Numbered from the stretch's first letter, positions 44,977 to 54,086 are shown. The stretch is 64,000 bases of DNA from Micromonospora inyonensis (GCF_900091415.1 NZ_FMHU01000002.1:2914001-2978000), one strand, 5' to 3'. Numbers and translations: made by a program. Notes: generated by a model not told the origin, from the sequence alone.

Positions 44977-46848
44977 ATGTCGGGTATCGCTGGCTGGGTT
45001 GACTACGAGCGGGACCTGTCCCGCGCGCATTCGACCGTCCGCGCCATGAGCGCCACGATGGCCAACCGGGGACCGGACGCGGAGGGGATCTGGACGTCGC
45101 CGCGTGCCGCCATCGGACACCGCAGGCTCGCGCTGGTCGAGCTGGTCGAGCTGGACGGCGGCCGGCAGCCGTACGTCGTCGAGGCGGACGGGCAGGTGCT
45201 CGCCGTGGTCTCGCTCGACGGTGACGTGTACAACGCGCCCGCGCTCCGCGCCGAGCTCGAGTCGCACGGACACCGGTTCCGCAGCCGGGGCGACGCCGAG
45301 GTGGTGGCGTACGCGTACCTCCAGTGGGGGGCCGGGCTGGCCGAGAAGCTGGAGGGTGGCTACGCCTTCGCGGTGTGGGACGTCCGCCGCGAGGAGCTGC
45401 TGCTGGTCCGGGACCGGCTCGGCAACAAGCCGATGTTCTACTACCCCACCCCGCACGGCGTGCTCTTCGCCTCCGAGCGGAAGGCGATCCTGGACCACCC
45501 GCAGGCCGAGGCCGTGGTCGACGTCGACGGCCTGCGCGAGATCCTCTCCTACGCCGGAACCCCCGGCCACGGCGTGTTCAAGGGCATGTACCAGGTGCGT
45601 GCCGGGCACGTCGTCCGGGTCGCCCGCTCGGGGCACCGGGAGGAGCGGTACTGGGCGTTGGAGGCGCAGCCGCACACCGACGACCTGGACACCACCGTGG
45701 CCACCGTCCGGGAGCTGCTGGAGCAGTCGGTCGGCGGGCAGCTCACCGCGGACGTGCCGCTGGGCATGATGCTCTCCGGCGGCCTGGACTCCTCCGGGGT
45801 GACCGCGCTGGCCGCCCGGGCGCTCAAGGAGCGCGGCGAGGGGCCGCTGCACACCTTCACCGTGTCGTTCGGCTCGGTGGAGGAGTTCACCCCGGACGAG
45901 GTCTGGGGCTCCTCGGACGCGCCGTACGTGAAGGAACTGGTCGACGGGATCGGCGCCGAGCACACCGACATCGTGCTGGACACCGCCGACCTGCTCGACC
46001 CGATCGTCGCGGCGAACGCGCTGCGGGCCAAGGACGTGCCGAGCCCGCTGGGCAACATGAACACCTCGCTCTACGTGCTCTGCCGCGCGGTGCAGGAGCA
46101 CACCCCGCTGGCCCTGCTCGGCGACGCCGCCGACGGTGTCTTCGGCGGCACCATGTGGATGTCGATGCCGCCGCTGATCGAGGCGCAGACCTTCCCGTGG
46201 ATCGCGATGGCCCACTGGGGCGGCGGCAAGCACGGCATGGGCACCGACCTGATCGAGGCGGGCCTGCTGGAGCGGCTCGACATGCGCGGCTACACCAGCG
46301 GCCGGTATCGGGAGGCGATGGACCGGGTGCCGCTGCTGCCGGGTGAGACCGGCCAGGAGAAGCGCATGCGCGAGATGTGGTACCTCAACGTCACCAACTG
46401 GCTGGAGACGCTGATCCCGCACTCGGAGTCGATCGCCGGTTCGGTCGGGCTGGCGCTGCGGCTGCCGTACTGCGACCACCGCCTGGTGCAGTACGTCTAC
46501 TCCGCCCCGTGGGCGCAGAAGAGCTTCGACGGCCGGGAGAAGAGCCTGCTGCGCGCCGCGGTGAGGGACGTCCTGCCCCCGTCCATCGTGGACCGCAAGA
46601 AGTCGCCGTACCCGGTGACCCAGGACGCCGCGTACGCCAAGGCGCTCTGCGACCAGCTCCTGACGCTGACCGAGGATCGCGACGCCCCCATCGCCGGGCT
46701 GGTCGACGTGACCGCCGCGAAGGCGTTCGCCGCCGACCCGGACAGCCTGATCTCCGGCCCGCGCGCGTGGGTGGCCCGTACCCACGTGGAGATGCTCTTC
46801 CAGCTCAACATGTGGCTCGACCAGTACCGGGTGCGGGTCGACCTCTGA
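44977..46848 (+). CDS. Asparagine-synthetase-like amide-forming enzyme 2, Cys2 replaced by Ser
   Basis: 623 aa from ATG 44977 (GAGGAGA upstream). It starts MSGIAGWVDYERDLS: the Ntn nucleophile Cys2 of glutamine-dependent AsnB is Ser. The remainder of the glutaminase fold is well kept (NRGPDAEG, HRRLALVEL, LVRDRLGNKPMFY). The synthetase domain has LSGGLDSSG at residue 266. It is closer to AsnB than the copy at 16266, but both share the C-terminal pattern KSLLRAAV and end RVRV/RVRL. Likely function: ATP-dependent amide formation using free ammonia or an amine, as in pradimicin-type and related aromatic polyketide clusters. First gene of the core operon. Confidence 0.86.
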   Translation: MSGIAGWVDYERDLSRAHSTVRAMSATMANRGPDAEGIWTSPRAAIGHRRLALVELVELDGGRQPYVVEADGQVLAVVSLDGDVYNAPALRAELESHGHRFRSRGDAEVVAYAYLQWGAGLAEKLEGGYAFAVWDVRREELLLVRDRLGNKPMFYYPTPHGVLFASERKAILDHPQAEAVVDVDGLREILSYAGTPGHGVFKGMYQVRAGHVVRVARSGHREERYWALEAQPHTDDLDTTVATVRELLEQSVGGQLTADVPLGMMLSGGLDSSGVTALAARALKERGEGPLHTFTVSFGSVEEFTPDEVWGSSDAPYVKELVDGIGAEHTDIVLDTADLLDPIVAANALRAKDVPSPLGNMNTSLYVLCRAVQEHTPLALLGDAADGVFGGTMWMSMPPLIEAQTFPWIAMAHWGGGKHGMGTDLIEAGLLERLDMRGYTSGRYREAMDRVPLLPGETGQEKRMREMWYLNVTNWLETLIPHSESIAGSVGLALRLPYCDHRLVQYVYSAPWAQKSFDGREKSLLRAAVRDVLPPSIVDRKKSPYPVTQDAAYAKALCDQLLTLTEDRDAPIAGLVDVTAAKAFAADPDSLISGPRAWVARTHVEMLFQLNMWLDQYRVRVDL

Positions 46849-46869
46849 CCGGCACCGTCCCAGTCGTCT

Positions 46870-46898
46870 TCGATCCCTCGTCGAGGAGCGGCTGCCAG
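46870..46898 (+). promoter_or_regulatory. SARP-type heptamer repeats upstream of the methyltransferase
   Basis: TCGATCC (46870), TCGAGGA (46881) and CTGCCAG (46892) at 11-base intervals, 61 bases before the start codon. The same third heptamer CTGCCAG occurs in the site at 59617-59645. Confidence 0.65.
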
Positions 46899-46959
46899 CG
46901 TTTTCCGAGCATCGTGGCGACCACCACGGCCCGCACCACATCCCGAAGGAGCCTTCGTA

Positions 46960-47985
46960 ATGGGAACCAAGAACTCTGACCTGTCGATCCTCGACCTCGC
47001 GGCGGGCTACTGGTCGGCCAAGACCTTCCTCAGCGCGGTCGAGCTGGGCCTGTTCGGCGTCCTCGCCGAGGGCGGCAAGACCGAGCCGGAGATCCGGGAG
47101 GCGCTGAGCCTGCACCCCCGCGCCACCCGGGACTTCCTGGACTCGCTGGTCGCCCTCAAGGTGCTCGCCCGGGACGCCGAGGGGCGCTACTCGATCAGCC
47201 CGGCCGCCGCCAACCAGCTCGACCCGAAGCACCCGTCGTACCAGGGCGGCTTCCTCCGCATGCACGCCTGGCAGTACGGCGTCTGGGGCAAGCTGACCGA
47301 CCTGCTCAAGACCGGTGACATGCAGGCGCACACCGACCGCGACTTCAACAAGTTCTACTCGCGGCCGGAGTCGGTGCGGAACTTCATGTCCGCCATGGAC
47401 GGCGCCAACTCGGCGGTCGGCCCGGCGCTGGCCGAGAGGTTCGACTGGACCGAGGTTCGGTCCTTCGTGGACGTCGGCGGCGCGCGGGGCAACATCGCCG
47501 CCGTGATCGCCAAGGCTCACCCGCACCTGAACGCCGGCACCTTCGACCTGCCGCCGGTGCAGCCCTTCTTCGACGAGCACATGGACCAGCTGGGCATGAC
47601 CGGCCGGGTCACCTTCCACGCCGGTGACTTCTTCAACGACCGCCTCCCCACCGCCGACGTCCTGGTCTTCGGCCACGTGCTTCACGACTGGAACGACGAG
47701 CAGCGGATCGCCCTGCTGCGCAAGGCGTACGAGGCGCTGCCGGTCGGCGGCCGGGTCATGGTGTACGACGCCCTGATCGACGACGACCGCCGCGAGCCGG
47801 CGAACCTGCTGCTCAGCCTCAACATGCAGCTGGTCACCCCGGGCGGTGGCGAGTACACCGGGGCGGACTGCCAGCGTTGGATGCGCGAGGCCGGCTTCAC
47901 CGAGACCTCGGTCCTGCCGTTGACCGACGCAGACTCGGCCGTGATCGGGCGCAAGACCGCCTTAACACGACCGGGATCCATCTGA
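46960..47985 (+). CDS. SAM-dependent O-methyltransferase (hydroxyneurosporene/TcmN type)
   Basis: 341 aa. An N-terminal winged-helix dimerisation domain (LDLAAGYWSAKTFLSAVELGLFGVLAEGG) and a C-terminal Rossmann fold with SAM motif FVDVGGARGNIAAVIA, acidic GDFFND, and the catalytic-region histidines in FGHVLHDWNDEQRIALLRKA. It matches bacterial small-molecule O-methyltransferases of aromatic polyketide pathways. A TTA codon lies at residue 335, close to the C-terminus, which makes bldA control possible. Confidence 0.9.
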   Translation: MGTKNSDLSILDLAAGYWSAKTFLSAVELGLFGVLAEGGKTEPEIREALSLHPRATRDFLDSLVALKVLARDAEGRYSISPAAANQLDPKHPSYQGGFLRMHAWQYGVWGKLTDLLKTGDMQAHTDRDFNKFYSRPESVRNFMSAMDGANSAVGPALAERFDWTEVRSFVDVGGARGNIAAVIAKAHPHLNAGTFDLPPVQPFFDEHMDQLGMTGRVTFHAGDFFNDRLPTADVLVFGHVLHDWNDEQRIALLRKAYEALPVGGRVMVYDALIDDDRREPANLLLSLNMQLVTPGGGEYTGADCQRWMREAGFTETSVLPLTDADSAVIGRKTALTRPGSI

Positions 47986-48011
47986 TCCCGCCACGAAGGA
48001 GAAACGATCCT

Positions 48012-48932
48012 GTGACAGCGAAACCCGATACCGGGCGCGCCGCGATCTCCCGGCGTCGCCTGCTGATGGGCACGGCCGCCGGGGCCGCGCTGGCCGGCCT
48101 GTCGGTGGCCGCACCGGCCACGGCCGCACCGGCGTCCACCTCCGGCACGACCCCGGTGGACATCGTCATCCACCCCGACAGCTTCACCGCACCGAGCCAG
48201 CTGCGCGGCGGCTCGGTCACCTTCCGGGTCAGCACCCCGGAGCCCGGTGGCCGGTCCCTGCTGCTGGTTCGACTCCGGTCGGGAGTGTCGGTGGACCGGT
48301 TCCTCACCGCGTTGGCGGCCACCTCGGCCTACACCCCGGCCGAGCGGGCCGCCGCCGAGCGCGAGATCATGGCCTGCGCCGAGAACCTCGGCGGCGCGGT
48401 CGTGACGCCGGACTCGCGGGTGTCGTTCACGCAGTTCCTGCTGCCGGGAACGTACCACCTGGTCAACTTCGACTACACCAGCGCCACCGCGGTGCCGCAG
48501 GTGAAGCCGCTGACGGTGACCCGGCTGGGCGCCCCGCGGTTCCCGGACGTGGACGACTACGTCCTGCACCGGGAGCGGAACGACAACGTCTCGTTCCTGC
48601 TGCCGAACCGGACCCTGGCGGCGACCGGTGAGCACCTGGTCGTCAACACCACCCGACACAACAACGAGGCGGTCCTGTCCCGGCTCGCGCCGGGCGCGAC
48701 GGCGGAGGACGTGGCGGAGTACTTCGCGGCGATCAAGAACGGCCAGTGGCCGAGCGAGTCGCCGGTGACCACCATGCCGGTCGGCCTCGCTCCGCTCTCG
48801 GCGGGCCAGAAGGCCATCGTCCGCACCGAGCTGCCCCCCGGCGCGTACCTCCTCTACTCGTACGCGACCAACGCCGAGACCGGCTACCCGCGTGCGGTCG
48901 AGGGCCTGTACCGCATGGTCACGCTGGTCTGA
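48012..48932 (+). CDS. Tat-exported protein of unknown function
   Basis: 306 aa from GTG 48012. The N-terminus has a twin-arginine signal (AISRRRLLMGTAAGAALAGLSVAAPATAAPA). The mature part has two similar halves of about 130 residues, each with a beta-rich pattern ending in LLPGTYHLVNFDY or LPPGAYLLYSYAT, suggesting an internal duplication of a beta-sandwich domain. I do not recognise the family. An exported protein in the middle of the polyketide operon is unusual; it may bind or oxidise the exported product. Confidence 0.7.
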   Translation: MTAKPDTGRAAISRRRLLMGTAAGAALAGLSVAAPATAAPASTSGTTPVDIVIHPDSFTAPSQLRGGSVTFRVSTPEPGGRSLLLVRLRSGVSVDRFLTALAATSAYTPAERAAAEREIMACAENLGGAVVTPDSRVSFTQFLLPGTYHLVNFDYTSATAVPQVKPLTVTRLGAPRFPDVDDYVLHRERNDNVSFLLPNRTLAATGEHLVVNTTRHNNEAVLSRLAPGATAEDVAEYFAAIKNGQWPSESPVTTMPVGLAPLSAGQKAIVRTELPPGAYLLYSYATNAETGYPRAVEGLYRMVTLV

Positions 48933-49004
48933 CCGACCCCCTGAGCACCATCGAGCAAGCGGCGCCGCCGGCTCCGGCGGCGCCGCCCGAAACCCGGAGG
49001 AATC

Positions 49005-49742
49005 GTGGATCTTCAACTGGCCGGCAAGCGCGCCCTGGTCACGGGTGGCACCCGCGGCATCGGACGCGCGATCGTCACCGCCCTGGCCGGGGCCGGCGCC
49101 TCGGTCGTCACCTGCTACCGCCACGACCGTGAGGCGGCCGAGAGCCTCGAGCGGGAGCTGAAGGCGACCGGCGGCAGGCACCAGGTGGTCCAGGCCGACC
49201 TGCGCGACCCGGCGGAGGTGACGCGCCTCGTCGAGGTCGCGAAGACCGAGCTGGGCGGGCTGGACATCGTGGTCAACAGCGCCGGGGTGGACAGCCACGC
49301 GCCGGCCGCCGAGGTGGCCCTCGACGAGTGGCGGCGGGTGCTGGACACCAACCTGACCGCGTTCCACCTGGTCACCCACGCCGCCCTGCCGCTGCTCGGC
49401 GCGGGCGCGTCGATCGTCAACGTCGGCGCCTCGGTGAGCACCCGGGGCCTGGCCGGGAAGGCGCACTACACCGCCAGCAAGGCCGCCATCAACGGCTGGA
49501 TGCGGTCGGTGTGCAAGGAGGTCGGCCCGCGCGGCATCCGGATCAACGAGGTCTCCCCGGGCATCATCGAGACCGAGCCGGGCGCCGGCCTGCCGCCGGA
49601 GATGTACGAGCGGATCAAGTCCAACGCCGCGCTGCGTCGCCTGGGCACCTCGGAGGACGTGGCGAACGCCGTGCTCCTGCTGGCCAGCCCGCTGGCGGCG
49701 TACGTGACCGGGGCGACCCTGCACGTCGACGGCGGCATCTGA
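49005..49742 (+). CDS. SDR-family ketoreductase
   Basis: 245 aa from GTG 49005 (CGGAGGAATC upstream). NADP motif VTGGTRGIGRAIVTAL, VVNSAG, catalytic YTASKAAINGW, C-terminal YVTGATLHVDGGI. It is clearly paralogous to the ketoreductase at 54834: the N-terminal 60 residues are nearly the same pattern. The pair may reduce different carbonyls of the polyketide. Its stop overlaps the next start (TGATG). Confidence 0.88.
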   Translation: MDLQLAGKRALVTGGTRGIGRAIVTALAGAGASVVTCYRHDREAAESLERELKATGGRHQVVQADLRDPAEVTRLVEVAKTELGGLDIVVNSAGVDSHAPAAEVALDEWRRVLDTNLTAFHLVTHAALPLLGAGASIVNVGASVSTRGLAGKAHYTASKAAINGWMRSVCKEVGPRGIRINEVSPGIIETEPGAGLPPEMYERIKSNAALRRLGTSEDVANAVLLLASPLAAYVTGATLHVDGGI

Positions 49743-50617
49743 TGGCCGCCCGGAAGGTGGCCGTCCTCGGACTGGGCGGCATGGGCGGCGGCATGGCGCA
49801 CCGGCTGCTGGACAGCGGCGTCGAGCTGACCGTCTGGAACCGCACCGCGGCGAAGGCCGCCGGGCTGGTGGCGGCCGGCGCGCGGCAGGCGGAGTCGCCG
49901 GCCGAGGCGGTCGCCGACGCGGACGTGGTCCTGGTCAGCCTCGCCGACTCCGAGGCTGTCGAGCAGGTCCTCTTCGGCGCGGTGTGCCCGGCGGCCAAGC
50001 CGGGCACACCGATCATCGACACCTCCACGGTCTCCCCCACGTACGCCCGGGAGGCGGGCGAGCGGGCGGCGAGGGCGGGGGTGAAGCGGATCGAGGCGTG
50101 CGTGGTCGGCAACCCGCACCAGGCGCGCAACGGCGAGCTGCGGGTGCTGACCGCCGGCACCCAGGACGACCTGGCCGAGGTGGCCGACGTGCTGGCCCTG
50201 CTCGGCCCGCAGGTGGTCTACCTGGGTCCGCCCGGGATGGCCGCCACCATGAAGCTGGTCTTCAACGCCATGCTCGGTGCCCAGGTCGCCTCGATGGCCG
50301 AGGCGGTCGCCTACGGCGAGCGCTCCGGCCTGGACCGGGACATGCTGCTGATGGCGGTGGAGCGCAGCGGCTTCAGCTCCAAGGTGATGTCGTTCCGGGC
50401 CGCGCTGATGCGCGAGCGCAGGTACGAGCCGGCCGCCTTCCGGACCCGGCTGATGAACAAGGACCTCCGCCTCGCCCTCGCGGAGGCGGCCAAGGTGGGC
50501 GTGGACATGCCGGTCATCGAGCGGTCCGCGGTCACCTTCACCGAGGCGATCGACGCGGGCTACGGCGACCAGGACGCCGCCGCGGTGCACGAGATGCTCA
50601 GCCGTAACGACGCCTGA
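49742..50617 (+). CDS. NAD(P)-dependent beta-hydroxyacid dehydrogenase-like enzyme
   Basis: 291 aa. N-terminal Rossmann motif VAVLGLGGMGGGMAHRLLDSG, DTSTVSPTYA at the substrate site, and the family lysine in KLVFNAMLGAQ, followed by the all-helical C-terminal domain. It belongs to the 3-hydroxyisobutyrate dehydrogenase/imine reductase group. In a biosynthetic cluster it could reduce an imine or keto group. Translationally coupled to the SDR gene by one overlapping base. Confidence 0.85.
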   Translation: MAARKVAVLGLGGMGGGMAHRLLDSGVELTVWNRTAAKAAGLVAAGARQAESPAEAVADADVVLVSLADSEAVEQVLFGAVCPAAKPGTPIIDTSTVSPTYAREAGERAARAGVKRIEACVVGNPHQARNGELRVLTAGTQDDLAEVADVLALLGPQVVYLGPPGMAATMKLVFNAMLGAQVASMAEAVAYGERSGLDRDMLLMAVERSGFSSKVMSFRAALMRERRYEPAAFRTRLMNKDLRLALAEAAKVGVDMPVIERSAVTFTEAIDAGYGDQDAAAVHEMLSRNDA

Positions 50618-50650
50618 CGGCGGTCTCCACCCCGGTGGGTTCGCGAATGC

Positions 50651-50679
50651 TCCATCCGGGCTTTAAGCGCCTTCGAGGC
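50651..50679 (+). promoter_or_regulatory. SARP-type heptamer repeats upstream of the core PKS operon
   Basis: TCCATCC (50651), TTTAAGC (50662) and TCGAGGC (50673), in perfect 11-base phase, about 98 bases before the TcmI-type cyclase gene that opens the minimal-PKS operon. Confidence 0.58.
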
Positions 50680-50776
50680 GCCGACGAAATCATTTCGCAG
50701 TACAGACCGGGATGCCTGGCCGAGCCTGATCGGCACTCCTGGCGATCAACCCTGCATCAGCCGAAAGGAGAGGACT

Positions 50777-51100
50777 GTGCACCGGACGCTCATTGTGGCC
50801 CGTATGAACCCGGCGGATGCCGCGTCGGTCGCCAACATTTTCGCCGAATCGGACGCCACCGAACTGCCCCACATGATCGGGGTGGACCGGCGGACGCTGT
50901 TCCGTTTCCACGACCTCTACTTCCACCTCGTGGAGGCGGACAAGTCCATCGACCGGGACCTCTACAAGGCGCGCAGCCACCCGCTCTACCAGGACATCCA
51001 CGACAAGCTGGCGAAGTTCATCAGCCCGTACGACCCGGCCTGGGCGGAACCGAAGGACGCCATGGCCGAGCCCTTCTACACCTGGACGCCGGACAAATGA
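50777..51100 (+). CDS. TcmI-family type II polyketide cyclase
   Basis: 107 aa. Typical of PF04673: MHRTLIVARMNPADAASVANIF, HMIGVDRRTLFRFHDLYFHLVEADKSI and FISPYDPAWAEPKDAMAEPFYTW. These small dimeric ferredoxin-like proteins close the later rings of aromatic polyketides. GTG 50777 follows AAAGGAGAGG. Confidence 0.92.
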   Translation: MHRTLIVARMNPADAASVANIFAESDATELPHMIGVDRRTLFRFHDLYFHLVEADKSIDRDLYKARSHPLYQDIHDKLAKFISPYDPAWAEPKDAMAEPFYTWTPDK

Positions 51101-51141
51101 CCGTCACCGGGGCCGGCACCGCAGGCCGAGAGGAGAAAACC

Positions 51142-51573
51142 GTGACCACCACGAGCGCCTTGAAGGTTTCGTGGAGCGACGTACAGCCGAACAGTCGGCG
51201 CGGCGGTGATGTCCGTATCATGCTCAGCCCGAAGACGGTGAAGTCGACGACCGGATTCGGCGGAATGCTCACGCTGGAGCCGGGCGAATTCGTGTGCGAG
51301 CACATTCACCCGTATTCCGAGGAGTCCATCTACGTGGTGAGCGGTCAGATCACCATGCGGATCGACACCGAGTACGTGGACCTCGGTCCGGGTGAGGCGT
51401 GCCTGGTGCCGATCAACGTCAAGCACCGGGTGGAGAACCGCGGCCAGGAGCCGGCCCAGGTGATCTTCCACCTCTGCCCGCTGGCGCCCCGCCCCGAGCT
51501 GGGGCACATCGACACCGAGTTCCTGCCCGGCCGGGAGAACGAGCCGGCGCCCCAGGTCGGAGGGCACCTGTGA
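51142..51573 (+). CDS. Cupin-type polyketide cyclase
   Basis: 143 aa from GTG 51142 (AGAGGAGAAAACC upstream); an ATG at 51097 overlapping the previous stop would add 15 residues without conserved sequence. Single cupin domain with metal ligands in CEHIHPYSEESIYVVSG (His, His, Glu) and INVKHRVENRG (His). It is the counterpart of WhiE ORFII/CurC and of RemF-like cupin cyclases in aromatic pathways. Its stop overlaps the KS-alpha start (GTGA). Confidence 0.86.
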   Translation: MTTTSALKVSWSDVQPNSRRGGDVRIMLSPKTVKSTTGFGGMLTLEPGEFVCEHIHPYSEESIYVVSGQITMRIDTEYVDLGPGEACLVPINVKHRVENRGQEPAQVIFHLCPLAPRPELGHIDTEFLPGRENEPAPQVGGHL

Positions 51574-52841
51574 GCACACCGCGCGTCGCGGTCACCGGCA
51601 TCGGCGTGATGGCGCCCGGCGGCGTGGGCCGCCAGGCGTTCTGGGACATGATGACCGCCGGCCGGACCGCCACCCGACGCATCACCTTCTTCGACCCGTC
51701 GAACTTCCGCTGCCAGGTCGCCGCCGAGATCGACTTCGACCCGGCGAAGATGGGCCTGACCCCGCAGGAGGTCCGCCGGATGGACCGGGCCGCCCAGCTG
51801 GCCGTGCTGGCCACGCGGGAGGCGGTGGAGGACAGCGGGCTGACCCTGGACGACCTCAACCCGACCCGCACGGCGGTCACCGTCGGCAACGCGGTCGGCT
51901 GCACGATGGGCCTGGAGACCGAGTACACGGTCGTCTCAGACGGCGGTCGCAAGTGGATCGTCGACCACGAGTACGCCGTCCCGGAGATGTACGACTACTT
52001 CGCGCCCAGTTCGCTGGCGCGCGAGGTGGCCTGGGCGACCCGTGCCGAGGGCCCCGCGTCGGTGGTCTCCTCCGGCTGCACCTCCGGCATCGACGCCCTC
52101 GGCTACGCGGCCAACCTGATCCGGGAGGGCGCGGCGGACATCGTCATCGCCGGCTCGACGGACGCGCCCATCTCGCCGATCACGGTGGCCTGTTTCGACG
52201 CGATCCGGGCGACGTCGACCTTCAACGACAGCCCGGAGTCGGCCTGCCGACCGTTCGACGGCAACCGGCGCGGCCTGATCCTCGGTGAGGGCGCGGCGAT
52301 GTTCGTCCTGGAGAGCACCGAGTCGGCCCGCCGCCGGGGCGCGCCGATCTACTGCGAGATCGCCGGCTACGCGACCCGGGCCAACGGCTTCCACATGACC
52401 GGCCTCAAGCCGGACGGGCGGGAGATGGCCGAGGCGATCCGGCTGAGCATGGCCCAGGCGAAGCTCAACCCGGAGGACATCGACTACGTCAACGCGCACG
52501 GCTCGGGCACCAAGCAGAACGACCGGCACGAGACCGCGGCGGTCAAGGCCAGCCTGGGCCAGCGGGCCTACGACGTGCCGATGAGCTCCATCAAGTCCAT
52601 GGTCGGTCACTCGCTCGGCGCGATCGGCTCGATCGAGGTGGCCGCCTGCGCCCTGGCCGTCAAGCACAACGTGGTGCCCCCCACGGCCAACCTGACCACC
52701 AGGGACCCCGAGTGCGACCTGGACTACGTACCGAACATCGCGCGTGAGCACCGCACCGACGCCGCGCTCAGTGTGGGCAGCGGGTTCGGTGGCTTCCAGA
52801 GCGCGATCCTGGTCGTCGACCCCGAGGCGGTGCCGGCATGA
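51570..52841 (+). CDS. Type II ketosynthase alpha subunit (KS-alpha)
   Basis: 423 aa. The catalytic triad is present: Cys170 in SSGCTSGID, His310 in NAHGSGTKQND and His347 in SMVGHSLGAIG. It catalyses decarboxylative condensation of malonyl-ACP to the poly-beta-ketone together with KS-beta. Its end overlaps KS-beta by four bases (ATGA), the standard coupled arrangement. The sequence groups with spore-pigment/pentangular type synthases by gene context (cupin, TcmI, SchA/CurD), which suggests a long chain; the length cannot be read from sequence alone. Confidence 0.96.
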   Translation: MSTPRVAVTGIGVMAPGGVGRQAFWDMMTAGRTATRRITFFDPSNFRCQVAAEIDFDPAKMGLTPQEVRRMDRAAQLAVLATREAVEDSGLTLDDLNPTRTAVTVGNAVGCTMGLETEYTVVSDGGRKWIVDHEYAVPEMYDYFAPSSLAREVAWATRAEGPASVVSSGCTSGIDALGYAANLIREGAADIVIAGSTDAPISPITVACFDAIRATSTFNDSPESACRPFDGNRRGLILGEGAAMFVLESTESARRRGAPIYCEIAGYATRANGFHMTGLKPDGREMAEAIRLSMAQAKLNPEDIDYVNAHGSGTKQNDRHETAAVKASLGQRAYDVPMSSIKSMVGHSLGAIGSIEVAACALAVKHNVVPPTANLTTRDPECDLDYVPNIAREHRTDAALSVGSGFGGFQSAILVVDPEAVPA

Positions 52842-54055
52842 AGACAGCGGTGGTGACCGGCCTGGGCGTCATGGCGCCCAACGGCATGGACACCGAGACC
52901 TACTGGTCGTCCATCCTGGACGGCAAGAGCGGCATCAACCGCATCCAGCGGTTCGACGCCCCGCGCTACCCGGTGAAGCTCGCGGGCGAGTTGGCCACCT
53001 TCGACCCGGCCGAGCACGTGCCGAGCCGACTGCTGGTGGAGACCTCGGCCATGAGCCACCTGGCGTTCGTGGCCGCCGAGATGGCGATCTCCGACGCCGA
53101 GGTCGACCTGACCCAGCTCCCCGAGTACGAGATCGGCGTGATCACGGCGAACGCCACCGGTGGCGTCGAGGTCGGCCAGCGGGAGCTGGAGAAGCTCTGG
53201 ACGCAGGGCCCGGAGCACGTCAGCGCGTACATGTCGATCGCCTGGTTCTACGCGGCCACCACCGGGCAGCTCTCCATCCGGCACAAGCTGCGCGGGCACT
53301 GCGGCGTCGTGGTGTCCGAGCAGGCCGGCGGCCTGGACGCGATCGGCCACGGCCGGCGGGTGCTGCGGCAGAACCACCAGCTCGTCCTGGTCGGCGGCAC
53401 CGAGTCGGCGATGTCGCCGGCCGGTGTGGTGGCCCAGATGCCCACCGGCAACCTGAGCCACAGCGACATCCCGGACGCGGCGTTCCTCCCGTTCGACGTG
53501 CGGGCGGGCGGCTACGTCCCGGGTGAGGGCGGCGCGATCCTGGTGGTCGAGGACGCCGAGACCGCCCGCCGGCGCGGCGCGCCGCGGATCTACGGGGAGA
53601 TCGCCGGCTACGCGGCCACCTTCGACCCCCGTCCGGGCGGGGACCGCAAGCCGACGCTGGAGCAGGCGGCCCGGCTGGCACTGGCCGACGCGGGCGTCGA
53701 GCCCCACGACGTCGACGTGGTCTTCGCCGACGCGTACGGCGTGCCGGAGCTGGACCGGATCGAGGCCGCGGCGATCAGCGCGATCTTCGGCCCGAACAGC
53801 GTGCCGGTGACCGCGCCGAAGACGATGACCGGCCGGATCTACGCCGGTGCCGGTGCCCTCGACACAGTCGGCGCGCTGCTGTCCATCCGGGACGGCGTGA
53901 TCCCGCCGACGATCAACGTCGACACCCTCGCCCCCGGCTGCGACATCGACCTCGTCCGGGAGCGCCCCCGAACCGCGCCGGTGCGCACCGCGCTGGTGCT
54001 CGGGCGCGGGCACGGCGGGTTCAACTCCGCCGTCGTCGTCCGTGCCACCTCGTAA
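52838..54055 (+). CDS. Type II ketosynthase beta subunit / chain length factor
   Basis: 405 aa. The active-site Cys is replaced by Gln162 (VVVSEQAGGLDA), the hallmark of KS-beta. It pairs with KS-alpha to set chain length and to decarboxylate malonyl-ACP. Confidence 0.96.
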   Translation: MKTAVVTGLGVMAPNGMDTETYWSSILDGKSGINRIQRFDAPRYPVKLAGELATFDPAEHVPSRLLVETSAMSHLAFVAAEMAISDAEVDLTQLPEYEIGVITANATGGVEVGQRELEKLWTQGPEHVSAYMSIAWFYAATTGQLSIRHKLRGHCGVVVSEQAGGLDAIGHGRRVLRQNHQLVLVGGTESAMSPAGVVAQMPTGNLSHSDIPDAAFLPFDVRAGGYVPGEGGAILVVEDAETARRRGAPRIYGEIAGYAATFDPRPGGDRKPTLEQAARLALADAGVEPHDVDVVFADAYGVPELDRIEAAAISAIFGPNSVPVTAPKTMTGRIYAGAGALDTVGALLSIRDGVIPPTINVDTLAPGCDIDLVRERPRTAPVRTALVLGRGHGGFNSAVVVRATS

Positions 54056-54086
54056 CGACACCCACAACCGACTGGAGGCACCTGCC

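Noticed and set aside
44947..47685. A 912-codon minus-strand open frame opposite the second amide synthetase and methyltransferase
   Set aside because: Same reason: codon-position GC shadow of conserved plus-strand genes, with no recognisable domain.
51097..51141. Extension of the cupin protein to the ATG at 51097
   Set aside because: The overlap with the upstream stop is attractive, but the added residues are unconserved and the GTG at 51142 has a far better ribosome-binding site.
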